From contig CBDFKJ010000009.1 in assembly GCA_965248805.1 (NCBI GenBank), positions 744,001 through 808,000 on the forward strand: a stretch of 64,000 bases of DNA. The letters run 5' to 3'. A model generated the notes under the pieces. That model ran no database searches. It was not told where the DNA came from and saw nothing but the letters and a program-made list of their open reading frames with translations. The translations under genes were made by a program, and so were the position numbers. Origin of the DNA: CBDFKJ01 sp965248805 (GTDB lineage Bacteria; Pseudomonadota; Alphaproteobacteria; UBA6615). Of the stretch, positions 36,076 through 45,185 are shown in pieces (positions within the stretch are counted from its first letter, which is position 1; every line of letters starts with the position of its first letter).

Positions 36076-37950
36076 CTAGGCGCTTGCGGACTGGGGAAGG
36101 TCGACGGCGGCGTCTTGCGTCTCTGCGGCGGCGGCGTCGAAGGACGCGATGTTGAGGGCGTACAGGCGCGCGTAGAGGCCGCCGGACGCCATCAGTTCGG
36201 CATGGGTGCCGGTCTCGACGATGGCGCCGTCCTGCAAGACGATGATGCGGTCGGCGCCGCGCACGGTCGCCAGGCGATGGGCGATGACCACGCCCGTTCG
36301 GCCGTCGAGGAGGCGCTTCAGTGCCGCTTGAATCTGCGCTTCAGTGTAGCTGTCGACGCTGGCGGTGGCCTCGTCCAGCACCAGGATCTTGGCGTCGGCG
36401 ACGATGGCGCGGGCGAAGCTCAGCAGTTGGCGCTGGCCCAGCGACAGATTGGAGCCACGTTGTTCCAGCTTGGTGTCATAGCCCTGCGGCAACGCGGCGA
36501 TGAAGTCGTGCGCGCCAACGGCGCGAGCGGCCGCCTCGACGCCGGCGCGGGTCGCGCTCTCGCTGCGGTAGCGGATGTTTTCGAAGATCGTGCCGGTGAA
36601 CAGGAACGGGTCCTGGAGCACCATGGCGATGTGGCGGCCAAGCGAGGCCATCGTGATGTCGCGCACGTCATGGCCGCCGATCAGCACCTGGCCGTCCCAC
36701 ACGTCGTAAAAGCGCCGCGCCAATGCCGCCAGGCTGGTCTTGCCCGATCCGGTCGGCCCAACGATGGCGACGGTCTCGCCGGGCGCCACGCGGAAATCGA
36801 TGTCGCGCAGGACCGGCTCGCCGGCCCGGTAGCCGAAGGTGACGTGGCGGAACTCGATCGAGCCGTCGCAATGCTGCAGATCGATGGCATCGGGTTTGTC
36901 GCGAATGTCGACCGGCACGTCGAGCACTTCGAAAATGCGCTGGCCCGAGGCCATGGCGCGCTGCATGACGCTGTACTGAATGGTCAATGAACGGATGGGG
37001 TCGAAGAAGCGCTGCACGTAGAACAGGAACGCCACCATCACGCCGAGGTCGAGGGCGTCGTTGAGGACCAAAGAGCCGCCGACGACGATCACGATCCCCA
37101 TCGCCGCGCCAGTCAGCAGATCAACGATAGGCACCATGACCTGCGCCAGCTTGCCGGCGCGGAAATGGGCGAGCAGGTTGTCGGTCGCCTTTTCGTCGAA
37201 CAGGTCGAAATTGACCGGCTCGCGTCTCATGGCCTGTACCGTGCGCACGCCGTTGATGTTCTCGGCCAGCGCGCCGTTGACAATGGCGCTGGTCCTCCGC
37301 GCGTTCATGAACGCCGTGCGGGCGCGCGGCAGCCAGATCAGGCGCACGATGAACAGGCTGGGCACGACCGACAGCGTCAACGCGCCGAGCTTTGGATCGA
37401 GCCACAGCAACACCGCGGTGATGCCGATCAAAAGCACCAGATCACCGAAAGCGAACACGGAAGTCTCCAGGAATTCCTGCAGAGCGTTGACGTCGCCCTG
37501 CAGGCGCGACATCAGCCGGCCGACCTGGGTGCGGTCCATGAAGGACAGCGACGCCCGCTGCAGATGGTCGAACATGGCGCGGCGCATGTCGCGCAGCACC
37601 CGCTCCGAGACCCGCCCGATGATGTATTCCTGCGCGAAGTTGGCGCCGTAGTTCAGCAGGATCGCGGATGCGAACAGCGCCACCATCACGGACAACATGA
37701 CGCGGTCGCCATCGCCATCGAGTAGTGCGTGGTCGATGGCGAAGCGGATCACCAACGGGATCGCGAGTTGCGTCAGAGTGAATGCAAGGACCGTGGCGAC
37801 GGCTAGTGCGATGCGGCGCTTGTACGGCTGCAAGAATTCCAAGTAGCGGTGCAGGACCCGGCCGTCGAACGCGGTGCCGAACATCTTGTCTTCGCGGTCG
37901 GAACGCGTGCCCAGCGATGCCAGTGGTGGCGCGGTGCGTGTATCGGTCAT
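36076..37950 (-). CDS. ABC exporter subunit, catalytically canonical half
   Basis: A 624-residue half-transporter: six membrane helices in the first 330 residues, then an ATPase domain with VGPTGSGKTSLAAL (Walker A), ILVLDEATASVD (Walker B with the catalytic Glu) and VIAHRLATVRG (switch His). The signature reads NLSLGQRQLLSFARAI, that is LSLGQ rather than LSGGQ. Start ATG 37950 lies seven bases after the upstream ABC gene's stop, so the two make a heterodimer. Substrate unknown; lipid or drug export is typical of this class. Confidence 0.85.
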   Translation of the reverse strand: MTDTRTAPPLASLGTRSDREDKMFGTAFDGRVLHRYLEFLQPYKRRIALAVATVLAFTLTQLAIPLVIRFAIDHALLDGDGDRVMLSVMVALFASAILLNYGANFAQEYIIGRVSERVLRDMRRAMFDHLQRASLSFMDRTQVGRLMSRLQGDVNALQEFLETSVFAFGDLVLLIGITAVLLWLDPKLGALTLSVVPSLFIVRLIWLPRARTAFMNARRTSAIVNGALAENINGVRTVQAMRREPVNFDLFDEKATDNLLAHFRAGKLAQVMVPIVDLLTGAAMGIVIVVGGSLVLNDALDLGVMVAFLFYVQRFFDPIRSLTIQYSVMQRAMASGQRIFEVLDVPVDIRDKPDAIDLQHCDGSIEFRHVTFGYRAGEPVLRDIDFRVAPGETVAIVGPTGSGKTSLAALARRFYDVWDGQVLIGGHDVRDITMASLGRHIAMVLQDPFLFTGTIFENIRYRSESATRAGVEAAARAVGAHDFIAALPQGYDTKLEQRGSNLSLGQRQLLSFARAIVADAKILVLDEATASVDSYTEAQIQAALKRLLDGRTGVVIAHRLATVRGADRIIVLQDGAIVETGTHAELMASGGLYARLYALNIASFDAAAAETQDAAVDLPQSASA

Positions 37951-37957
37951 CGCGCGC

Positions 37958-39793
37958 TCATGCGGCAGCGCTGTGCGAGAGGACCTGCAGGGCGTACAGA
38001 CTTTGATACTTGCCGCCGACCTGCAGCAAGTCGGCGTGCCGACCGCGCTCGGCGATCCGCCCATGCTCGAGGAACAGAATCTCGTCGGCATGCATCAACG
38101 AGCTGAGCCGGTGCGAAATGATGATCACCGCACGCTTGCGTGTCAGATCGGCCAATGCGGTGCGAATGCGCCTTTCAGTGGCGGCGTCGACGGCGGCGGT
38201 CGAATCGTCGAAGACGATAATGGCCGGCTCGGTCAGCACGCTGCGCGCAATGGACAAACGCTGGCGCTGGCCGCCCGACAGCGACACGCCACGCTCGCCC
38301 ACCATGGTGTCATAGCCAAGCGGCAGGCCGGCAACGTACTCATGGAACTGCGCCGCATCACTGGCGGTGACGAGGCGGTCCCGATCGGCCCAGGGGTCGC
38401 CATAGGCGACGTTGTTGGCGATCGGCGCGGTGAGCATGAAGGTATCCTGCTGCACAACGCCGACGGTCTTGCGCAGAGACGTGAGCGTGACATCGCGGAT
38501 GTCCTGGCCGTCGATGGTGATGCGGCCGGCGCTGACGTCGTAGAAGCGCGGGATCAAGTTGGCGATTGTCGACTTGCCGCTGCCCGGCGGCCCGACGATA
38601 CCCAGAATACGTCCAGGCCCGACTTCGAAGCCGATGTCGTGCAGCGCCGCCACGCCGCCGTCGTCGCCGCGGTAGCTGAACGAAACGTTTTCGAAGCGCA
38701 GGACCCCGTCGCCGAGTTCCAGATCGCGCGCATCAACGGCGTCGCGCACGACTGGCTCGAGATCGAGCACCTCGAACAGCCGCGCACCGGAGCCGCTGGC
38801 GCGCGCCACCGCGTTCACCAGCATGCCGAGTTGGCGCACCGGCATCGACAGGATGGTCATGAAGGCGAGAAACTCGGTCAGCTGGCCGATGGTGAGCGTA
38901 CCGTCGATCACCTTCAGGCCACCGATCCACAGCACCATGCCCATCGCGGCGAAGAAAGCGAACGTCATGGCCGTGGTGTTGCGCGTGCGGATGCCGACCC
39001 GTTGATCGGCAATCGCCAGGGCGGCGTCGGAAGCGTCGATGAACTTGTCCGTCTCGTGCGCGACGGCATCGAAGGCACGAACGACGCGGATGCCGCCCAG
39101 GCTTTCGTCCATCACCCGCGTCAGGATCGACAGCCGTTCCTGCAGGCGCCGCCAGCTGTCGCGCAGCTTCAGCCGCGATACCGCCGAGCGCCAGGCCACG
39201 AACGGCACGAAACTCAGGCTCAGCAGCCCCATCAACGGGTCGGTACTGAGCAGCAAATAGGCGCCCACGCCGATCAATATGGTCAGCAGGCCGACCCGCA
39301 CCATCGCGGCATTGACGAAGGATCGCACACCCTCGATGTCGAGCATGCCACGCGTCATCAAATCGCCCGTGTGCACGCGGTCGTGGTAGCTGAAGCTGAG
39401 CTGTTGCAGCTTCTCGTAGTAGGCGAGCCGCAGTCGGTAGCCGACCAATTGGCCGACGGCCTCACCCTGATAGTTGTGCAGCATCGTGAACAGGCCGCGC
39501 GCCAGGCTGGCGGCCAGGAGCATCCCGGCGGTCGCCCACAGTGCCGACCTTGCGGCGTCGGGCGTACCGCCGCCGAGCAACTGGTGCGCTTGGTCGACGG
39601 CCGTACCCAAGTACTGTGGCACCAGCAATTGGAAAGAGGCCGCCGCTATAGTGGCGGCGAAGGCGATGCCCATGCGCCACCGGTGCGCGAGCGCCATGCG
39701 CGCGATGCGCATCAGGATCGCCAGTTCCGGGCTGTTGCCTTGGGCTATCGGCGCGTCGGCTGCCGCCGACTCGGTCGTACTCGTCACGTCCAA
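37958..39793 (-). CDS. ABC exporter subunit, degenerate catalytic Glu
   Basis: A 611-residue half-transporter. The membrane part contains FSYHDRVHTGDLMTRGMLDI, the nucleotide-binding part GPPGSGKSTIANLIPR, LSGGQRQRLSIARS and IISHRLSSLMHADE. Walker B is IIVFDDSTAAVD, where the catalytic Glu is Asp. It is therefore the non-catalytic partner of the 36076 gene, the arrangement of heterodimeric exporters such as BmrCD and TM287/288. The start is read as TTG 39793, after AGGA. It is divergent from the sigma factor gene. Confidence 0.85.
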   Translation of the reverse strand: MDVTSTTESAAADAPIAQGNSPELAILMRIARMALAHRWRMGIAFAATIAAASFQLLVPQYLGTAVDQAHQLLGGGTPDAARSALWATAGMLLAASLARGLFTMLHNYQGEAVGQLVGYRLRLAYYEKLQQLSFSYHDRVHTGDLMTRGMLDIEGVRSFVNAAMVRVGLLTILIGVGAYLLLSTDPLMGLLSLSFVPFVAWRSAVSRLKLRDSWRRLQERLSILTRVMDESLGGIRVVRAFDAVAHETDKFIDASDAALAIADQRVGIRTRNTTAMTFAFFAAMGMVLWIGGLKVIDGTLTIGQLTEFLAFMTILSMPVRQLGMLVNAVARASGSGARLFEVLDLEPVVRDAVDARDLELGDGVLRFENVSFSYRGDDGGVAALHDIGFEVGPGRILGIVGPPGSGKSTIANLIPRFYDVSAGRITIDGQDIRDVTLTSLRKTVGVVQQDTFMLTAPIANNVAYGDPWADRDRLVTASDAAQFHEYVAGLPLGYDTMVGERGVSLSGGQRQRLSIARSVLTEPAIIVFDDSTAAVDAATERRIRTALADLTRKRAVIIISHRLSSLMHADEILFLEHGRIAERGRHADLLQVGGKYQSLYALQVLSHSAAA

Positions 39794-39977
39794 TGTATCC
39801 TGCTGCCTGTCGCGGCGCTGTAATGCGCACGCATGCCGCGGACCCCGCGTGTATTACCATCGCCGAGATGGCCGGTCCAATTTCGGCGTCTGTATTTCGA
39901 CACCTGAAGCGCGGCGAACGCGGATTATCGTACGCGCCATGCAATTCCTGCACGCATGCGCTATCGTGGTCGCAACC

Positions 39978-40519
39978 ATGAGCGAACGTATAGACGGCAT
40001 CGATAGATTCAAGGTGGAGCTGGTGGCGCTGCTGCCGCGCCTACGCCGCTTTGCCGGCTCGCTGTCGCGCACGCCCGAATCGGCCGATGAGCTGGTGCAG
40101 GCCGCATGTGAACGGGCACTGTCGCGATTCCATCAATGGGCGCCGGGCTCCCGTCTCGATAGCTGGGTGTACACCATCATGCGATCCATCTGGCAGAACC
40201 AGATGCGCAGCGAGCGCGTGCGCGCCGGTACCGGTACGGTCGATGCCGAGCGACAGATCGGCGACAACGGCACCGATGCCGCCGAATCCCGACTGTTGTT
40301 CGGCCAGGTGGGGCGGCGATCGCGGAGTTGCCGGAGGAGCAGCGGGCGGCGCTCCTGCTCGTCTGTGTGGAAGGCTACAGTTACAAGGAGGTCGCCGCGA
40401 TTGTAGACGCGCCCATCGGCACGCTGATGAGCCGGCTTTCGCGGGCCCGGCGGCGCCTGGCCGATCAATTCGCAGACGATCCGTCGGCGGTGCCGGATCA
40501 ATTGCGGCAGAGTTCTTGA
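39978..40519 (+). pseudogene. ECF RNA polymerase sigma factor, frameshifted
   Basis: The first frame from ATG 39978 gives region 2: LLPRLRRFAGSLSRTPESAD, DELVQAACERAL and GSRLDSWVYTIMRSIWQNQ. Region 4 is in the next frame: PEEQRAALLLVCVEGYSYKE, AAIVDAPIGTLMSRLSRARR. The two meet at the run GGGG at 40310-40313, one base out of step. The whole factor would be about 180 residues, normal for an ECF factor. The anti-sigma gene starts four bases after the stop, which is typical of a sigma/anti-sigma pair. If the shift is real, the anti-sigma factor is now orphaned. Confidence 0.78.
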
Positions 40520-40523
40520 GCCG

Positions 40524-41342
40524 ATGATGCGCGACTGGGACGAAGACACACTGGCCGCCTATCTCGACGGAGAACTCGACGCCGAAACCGCGCTCGCGCT
40601 CGAGGAGGCGTTGGCGGAGGACGCCGAACTGCGCCGCGAGGTCGAGCGGATGAGCTATGTCGGTGGCTTGTTTCGGGCTGCGGCGACCGCGCAGTTGCGC
40701 CGGCCGGCGCCGAGCGCGCTGACCGACCGGATCATGGGCTATCAGACGGCGACGCCGCGGCCGCGAAGTTCCGGGCGCCGATGGGCCGTAGCGGCGATGC
40801 TGGCGGTTCTGGCGGCCGGCGCGGCTGCCGGCTATGCGGGCTACCGGTTTGCGACCCATTGGCAACAGCGGCAATTCGCCACCATCGAGGCCGGACGCTG
40901 GCTCGACGAAATCGCCGGATACCACCGGCTCTACGCCGCCGAGTCCCGCCATCTGGTGGAGGTGCCGGCGACGGAGCAGCCACACATCGAGCGCTGGCTC
41001 GGCGCTCGGTTGTCACGACCGTTGTCGGTGCCAGATCTCGCCGCCGCCGACCTGCAGTTCAAGGGCGCGCGGCTGCTTGCCATCAACGACAAGCCGGTGG
41101 CGCAGCTTATGTACCAACCCGCCGGCAATGGACCTCCCGTCGCCGAAGGCCGCCCCATCGCAGTGTGCATAACGCCCACGGCCGAGCCGGACCACGGGCC
41201 ACGGTTCACCCAGCGTAACGGTGTCGGTCTGCTGTACTGGCGCCGAGGCGGCGACGCCATGGTGATTGCCGGCTGGGCCGACGAGCCGCGCCTGCGCGCC
41301 TGGCACACCCTGGTCGCGCCGGCTATCGCGCCGGCGCCATAG
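40524..41342 (+). CDS. Membrane anti-sigma factor
   Basis: A 272-residue protein. The N-terminal part (LAAYLDGELDAETALALEEA) is the helical sigma-binding domain of the anti-sigma type without a zinc HxxxCxxC motif. A single membrane helix follows (WAVAAMLAVLAAGAAAGYAG, about residues 88-107), and the C-terminal part is periplasmic. It holds an ECF factor at the membrane until a signal. It lies directly after the ECF sigma gene. A second ATG at 40527 may be the start. Confidence 0.78.
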   Translation: MMRDWDEDTLAAYLDGELDAETALALEEALAEDAELRREVERMSYVGGLFRAAATAQLRRPAPSALTDRIMGYQTATPRPRSSGRRWAVAAMLAVLAAGAAAGYAGYRFATHWQQRQFATIEAGRWLDEIAGYHRLYAAESRHLVEVPATEQPHIERWLGARLSRPLSVPDLAAADLQFKGARLLAINDKPVAQLMYQPAGNGPPVAEGRPIAVCITPTAEPDHGPRFTQRNGVGLLYWRRGGDAMVIAGWADEPRLRAWHTLVAPAIAPAP

Positions 41343-41357
41343 ACGTGATCGAGCCGG

Positions 41358-42089
41358 TCACAATTTTCGGAACAGCAAAGACAATGCCGGCGATTTCTTC
41401 GGATACGCCCTGATCAGCAGGAACCCGTACTGGCGGAACAGCAGCTCCGTATTGGCCCGGTTGAACCACTGCAGGTGCTCGGGCGGGCAAATATCGGTCC
41501 ATGCCAAGAGATCGGCGGGGACGGACGGGTGACCGGCATCGGGTGTGGTAAGATAGACGACTGATCCCGGCTTCGCCGCGGCATCGATCAAGCGCAAGCA
41601 GTCATGCGGGCCCGGCAGGTGCTCCAGCAACTCCGATGTAAACATGAAATCGAACTTGAGGTTGCGTCGCGCCATCGCTGTGAAATCCTCGCAATAGAAG
41701 GTACACTCGGGAAAGTGCTTGCGCGCGAACTTGATCGAGTTCTCGCTGATGTCGAGGCCGTGTGAGTCCGCGCCCATTCTGCGAAAGGCGTCCGCGATGA
41801 CGCCGCCACCGCAGCCGATATCGAGCACCTTCTTGCGATAGACATAGGCGAAGAAGCACAGCGACTTCACGAAGGCGCGCCGCTTTCGCGAGTTCAGTTT
41901 CGGGTAGTAGTCCTCGTCGGCGCCGCGATAGTTCGTCGAGTAGTAGTTGGCGATGTCATCCGGCGGCGGATAGGGATGCACGAACAGAAACGCGCAGGCG
42001 CCGCAGCGCAAAATGTCGTAGCCGTTCTTGCTGCCGGCGGGCTCGCCGTGGCCCGCGCACAGGGGACACACGGCGCCGTTAGGCGCCAT
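41358..42089 (-). CDS. Methyltransferase with N-terminal zinc ribbon
   Basis: A 243-residue Methyltransf_23-type enzyme. VCPLCAG and LRCGACAFLF give two CxxC pairs of a zinc ribbon at the N-terminus, then KVLDIGCGGGVIADAF is the SAM motif, FMFTSELLEHLPGPHDC motif IV. This layout is common for enzymes that methylate sugars or lipid carriers in polysaccharide regions. It ends 16 bases from the convergent anti-sigma gene. Acceptor unknown. Confidence 0.8.
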   Translation of the reverse strand: MAPNGAVCPLCAGHGEPAGSKNGYDILRCGACAFLFVHPYPPPDDIANYYSTNYRGADEDYYPKLNSRKRRAFVKSLCFFAYVYRKKVLDIGCGGGVIADAFRRMGADSHGLDISENSIKFARKHFPECTFYCEDFTAMARRNLKFDFMFTSELLEHLPGPHDCLRLIDAAAKPGSVVYLTTPDAGHPSVPADLLAWTDICPPEHLQWFNRANTELLFRQYGFLLIRAYPKKSPALSLLFRKL

Positions 42090-42128
42090 GGGTCGGCCTC
42101 CTCGGGCGCACGGTGATGGGTGCGCGTG

Positions 42129-43378
42129 TCACCGTTGCGACGGCGCATGCAGCCGTCGGGTGAGGTGCTGCGCGACATGGGCGGCATCGTCGCCGACGCC
42201 ATAGATGATCCCCGACTTGCGTTTCACCATCCAGTTCAGGCCCATGAAATAGAGTCCAGGCACTTCGGTGGCGCCGCGGTCGGTGACGGGATAGCCAAAC
42301 TCGTCGCGCACCGGAAAATCGATCCATGTGAAATCGAAGCGAAAACCGGTTGCCCATATAACACATGCGATAGGCGCGAGATCGAGGCTTGAGAGTTGCT
42401 CGATGCGGCAATCCGGCGCAGGCGGCCCACCGGCCAGTTCTTGCACGGTTGGCGGTGGGGATCGATGCCAGCGCGCGTGATAAAGGCATCGACATCGGCC
42501 ATGAACCTGCCGGCGAAGGCGTCGGCGGCGTCCATGTTGGTCTTGAGATTGTCGGCGAACGTCAGGGTCCGCCCCTATACGCCGGTGAGGCTGCCGAGCG
42601 GCGTGATGCCATTGCCGCGGAAATCGTGCAGGCTGAGCGTCCGTCCGCCGGCTTTGCCGCTGAGATGCGGATCACCGCGAAAGCGCTGTGCCGGTGTGTC
42701 CAGCATGTCGGTCGTGCGGTCGAGCGTGCCCATGCCGTCCTGCCAGTAGAGGCAGTCGCGGCCGCGATAACGGCGCGGCAGCCGTCCCGCCTTGCCGACG
42801 CACAGATAGGTGTCGCGGCCGGCCTCGTTGAGTTCCTCGGCAATTTGGCAGCCGGTCTGGCCCGAGCCGACGACCAACACGCTGCCATCTGGCAGCACAC
42901 CCGGACTGCGATAGTGCTCGGCGTTGAGTTGCGTAATGGTCTTGGGCAAGTCATTGGCCAAGGCCGGCACTCGCGGCGTCTGATAGGTGCTGGTCGCGAC
43001 CACGACTGCATCCGCCTCCAGGCCTCCCTCAGACGTGTCGATACGGAATCGTCTCGCGTCGCCCGGCGATACGCGCGTCACGGCCACGCCTTCGTGCACC
43101 GGTGCGGAGAATGCGCCCGCCCAATGGCCCAGATGATCGACAAAGGCCGCGCCCGACATGAAGCCGTCCGGGTCGGCACCGTCGTAGGCGGCCCCCGGCA
43201 ATTGCACCGTCCAGTTCGGTGTCACCAGTGCGAACGAGTCCCAGCGCTTCGTTCGCCAGCTCTCGCCGATGCGCCCGCGCTCGAGGACCAGGTGCTCAAT
43301 GCCCTGCTGGCAAAGATAATAGCTGGTGGCCAGACCGGCCTGGCCGGCACCCACGATGATGACATCGTGCCCAGCCAA
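42129..43378 (-). pseudogene. Flavin-containing monooxygenase, stop and frameshift
   Basis: The first frame from 43378 reads VIIVGAGQAGLATSYYL (FAD site), WDSFALVTPNWTVQL and VLVVGSGQTGCQIAEEL (NADPH site), and stops with TAG at 42575-42577 after TPLGSLTGV. The same frame resumes at GRTLTFADNLKTN. A one-base loss near the GGGG run at 42457-42460 then moves to PPPTVQELAGGPPAPDC, VIWATGFRFDFTWIDFP, the family C-terminus, ending 42129. Enzymes of this kind oxidise amines or sulfides. Two lesions suggest inactivity unless both are sequence errors. Confidence 0.78.
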
Positions 43379-43383
43379 ACCGC

Positions 43384-43869
43384 TTACGGCTCACCGGCGC
43401 CGAATTTCACGATATCGAGCGGCGGCGGCGCGACGCCGGCTTGCGACAACGTGTTGTGAACTTGGCCGCGATGGTGGATCTGATGCTGGAACAAGTTGGT
43501 CAGGCAGAGGCGCAGCGGCAGCGAGAAGTACTCGCCGGTCTCCACCGTGTCGAACGACAGGTCGGTTTCGAGTAGCGCCCGGTCCATTGCGGCGGTAAAG
43601 CCGACGAACCAGTCGTCCTGCGCGGTTTGCGCATCGCGCAAGGCGGCGAAGTCGGGGTATAGGGTTTCGTCGAGGCGGGTGAAGGTTGTCGGCTTCTTCT
43701 CCAGCCTCTCGCGGTAGATCAAATCGGCCAGCAGAATATGGTTGAGCGTGCCCAAAATCGACTTGAAGAACGCGTGCCGGTCGCGCGCCAGCTCGGCCGC
43801 CGGAAGCTCTGCGCAAGCGTTGTAAATGCGCCTGTTCGCCCAGGCGTTGTAGCGCGCCGCGGCGGGCAT
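43384..43869 (-). CDS. DinB-family metal-dependent protein
   Basis: A 161-residue four-helix protein: YNAWANRRIYNACAELP, ILGTLNHILLADLIYRERL and LFQHQIHHRGQVHNTL, supplying the three His of the DinB/YfiT metal site. The frame extends to 43950, but ATG 43869 is preferred because the domain begins there. DinB-like proteins act as bacillithiol or other thiol transferases, or have unknown functions. It ends five bases before the FMO gene, so the two were probably one transcript. Confidence 0.8.
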   Translation of the reverse strand: MPAAARYNAWANRRIYNACAELPAAELARDRHAFFKSILGTLNHILLADLIYRERLEKKPTTFTRLDETLYPDFAALRDAQTAQDDWFVGFTAAMDRALLETDLSFDTVETGEYFSLPLRLCLTNLFQHQIHHRGQVHNTLSQAGVAPPPLDIVKFGAGEP

Positions 43870-43961
43870 GTCGTTCAGCAGGACTTCCGTTCGGCCGGAC
43901 CGAGGTTGACTAGACCGTCGCACTTTGCCGGTCGCCGCCAATCGACGCAAGCGGGCGGGGT

Positions 43962-45034
43962 ATGAGGGTCGTCGTATTGGGCGCCGGCATCGTCGGCGTC
44001 GCGACCGCGTATTACCTGGCCGAGCGCGGCTGCGCGGTTACCGTGCTCGACCGCCGCGAAGACGTGGCGCTCGAAACGAGTAAGGCCAATGCCGGCCTGA
44101 TCGTGCCCAGTCAGGCGCCGCATTGGAACGAGCGGCGCTGAAGTGGCTGTTCGACGCCCACGGCGCACTCGTGATCCGGGCGCGCCTCGATCCTGCGATG
44201 TGGGGCTGGCTGGTACGCTTCGCCTGGCACTCTCAGCGGCGGTGCTTTCTCGCCAACGCGCGCGCCAGCCTCCGCCTGGCGCTGTACAGCCAAGAGCGGT
44301 TGCGCGCCTTGCGCGACAGCGCCCCACTGCACTACGATGCCCTGTCACGCGGCGTGTTGACCATCGCACGTGGCACACGGATGGCGCGTGGCTTCGCCGA
44401 CATGGCGGACCTGCTGAGCACGCTCGAAGTCCCCTATGTTCGGCTCGATCGCGACGGATGCCTGGCGCTGGAACCGGCGTTGGCGCCGATCGCCGATCAG
44501 ATCGATGGCGGTCTGCATACGGGACAGGATGAAAGCGGCGACGTTCACCTGCTGACCGCCGCCATCGCCCGCCGCGCGCGTGACAACGGCGTCGAGTTCC
44601 GTTTCAACTGCGCGGTGCGGAGGCTGGCGGCCGACGGCGATCGCGTGATCGCCGTCGATACCTCCGACGGTCGGATGGGCGCCGATGCCTTCGTGCTGGC
44701 GCTGGGCGAGGCCAGTCGCCTGCGCGCGGCGCGGATGGGCTTGCGCCTGCCGATCTATCCCGTACAGGGCGTGAGTGTCACCTTCGACGTGTCGCAATGG
44801 CAGGCGAGGCCGGCGATGCCATTGCGCGAGAAATCACTGCAGGCCGCCATCACGCCGCTGCGCGATCGGCTGCGGGTCGCAGGAATGGCGATCCTCAACG
44901 GCGGTGACCGCGGCCTAGATCCCGACCACACGGCCCGCCTGGAACGGGCGCTCAGGATCGTACTCCCGACGCTGCCGGATCGATATCGTCAAACACGCGC
45001 AGGCCACCGCGCTTGGCGACGCAGGCGTCGATGA
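43962..45034 (+). pseudogene. FAD-dependent D-amino-acid dehydrogenase-like gene, broken
   Basis: From ATG 43962 the frame reads VVVLGAGIVGVATAYYLAER (FAD site) and ETSKANAGLIVPSQAPHW, then stops at about 44141. The body is in another frame: LKWLFDAHGALVIRARLDP, GLHTGQDESGDVHLLTAAIA and LPIYPVQGVSVTFDV. The frame change lies near 44120-44145. The 3' end is also lost: homology stops after RYRQT at about 44985, where the sequence becomes the N-terminus of an isochorismatase-like gene on the other strand. The protein ends short of the normal 410-430 residues. It was probably a DadA-like oxidoreductase. Confidence 0.75.
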
Positions 45035-45062
45035 TCTTCTGTGGAATATCGATTTTGTGCAT
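44985..45062 (-). pseudogene. N-terminal fragment of an isochorismatase-family hydrolase
   Basis: ATG 45062 starts MHKIDIPQKIIDACVAKRGG and continues to LRVFDDIDPA, the usual start of cysteine hydrolases of the isochorismatase/biuret hydrolase type, where a conserved D-x-Q motif would come next. Homology stops at DIDPA near 44985 and the reading continues into the truncated DadA-like gene. Only about 26 residues remain. The region just upstream (45063-45185) carries no gene and ends at an IS1595 element. Confidence 0.55.
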
Positions 45063-45185
45063 GGCCAGTTGAGCGTCGACCGCTGACGGCGTATCGCTGA
45101 ACCGTATCGGCGGCGAAAACGCGGCGCAAGCGCGTGTCGGCGGTCGACCGGGACGCGCGAGAAGGATTGGGGAGATGTTCATTCC

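Noticed and set aside
37874..39823. Plus-strand frame of 649 codons
   Set aside because: Exactly antisense to the ABC exporter gene with Walker and signature motifs; a shadow.
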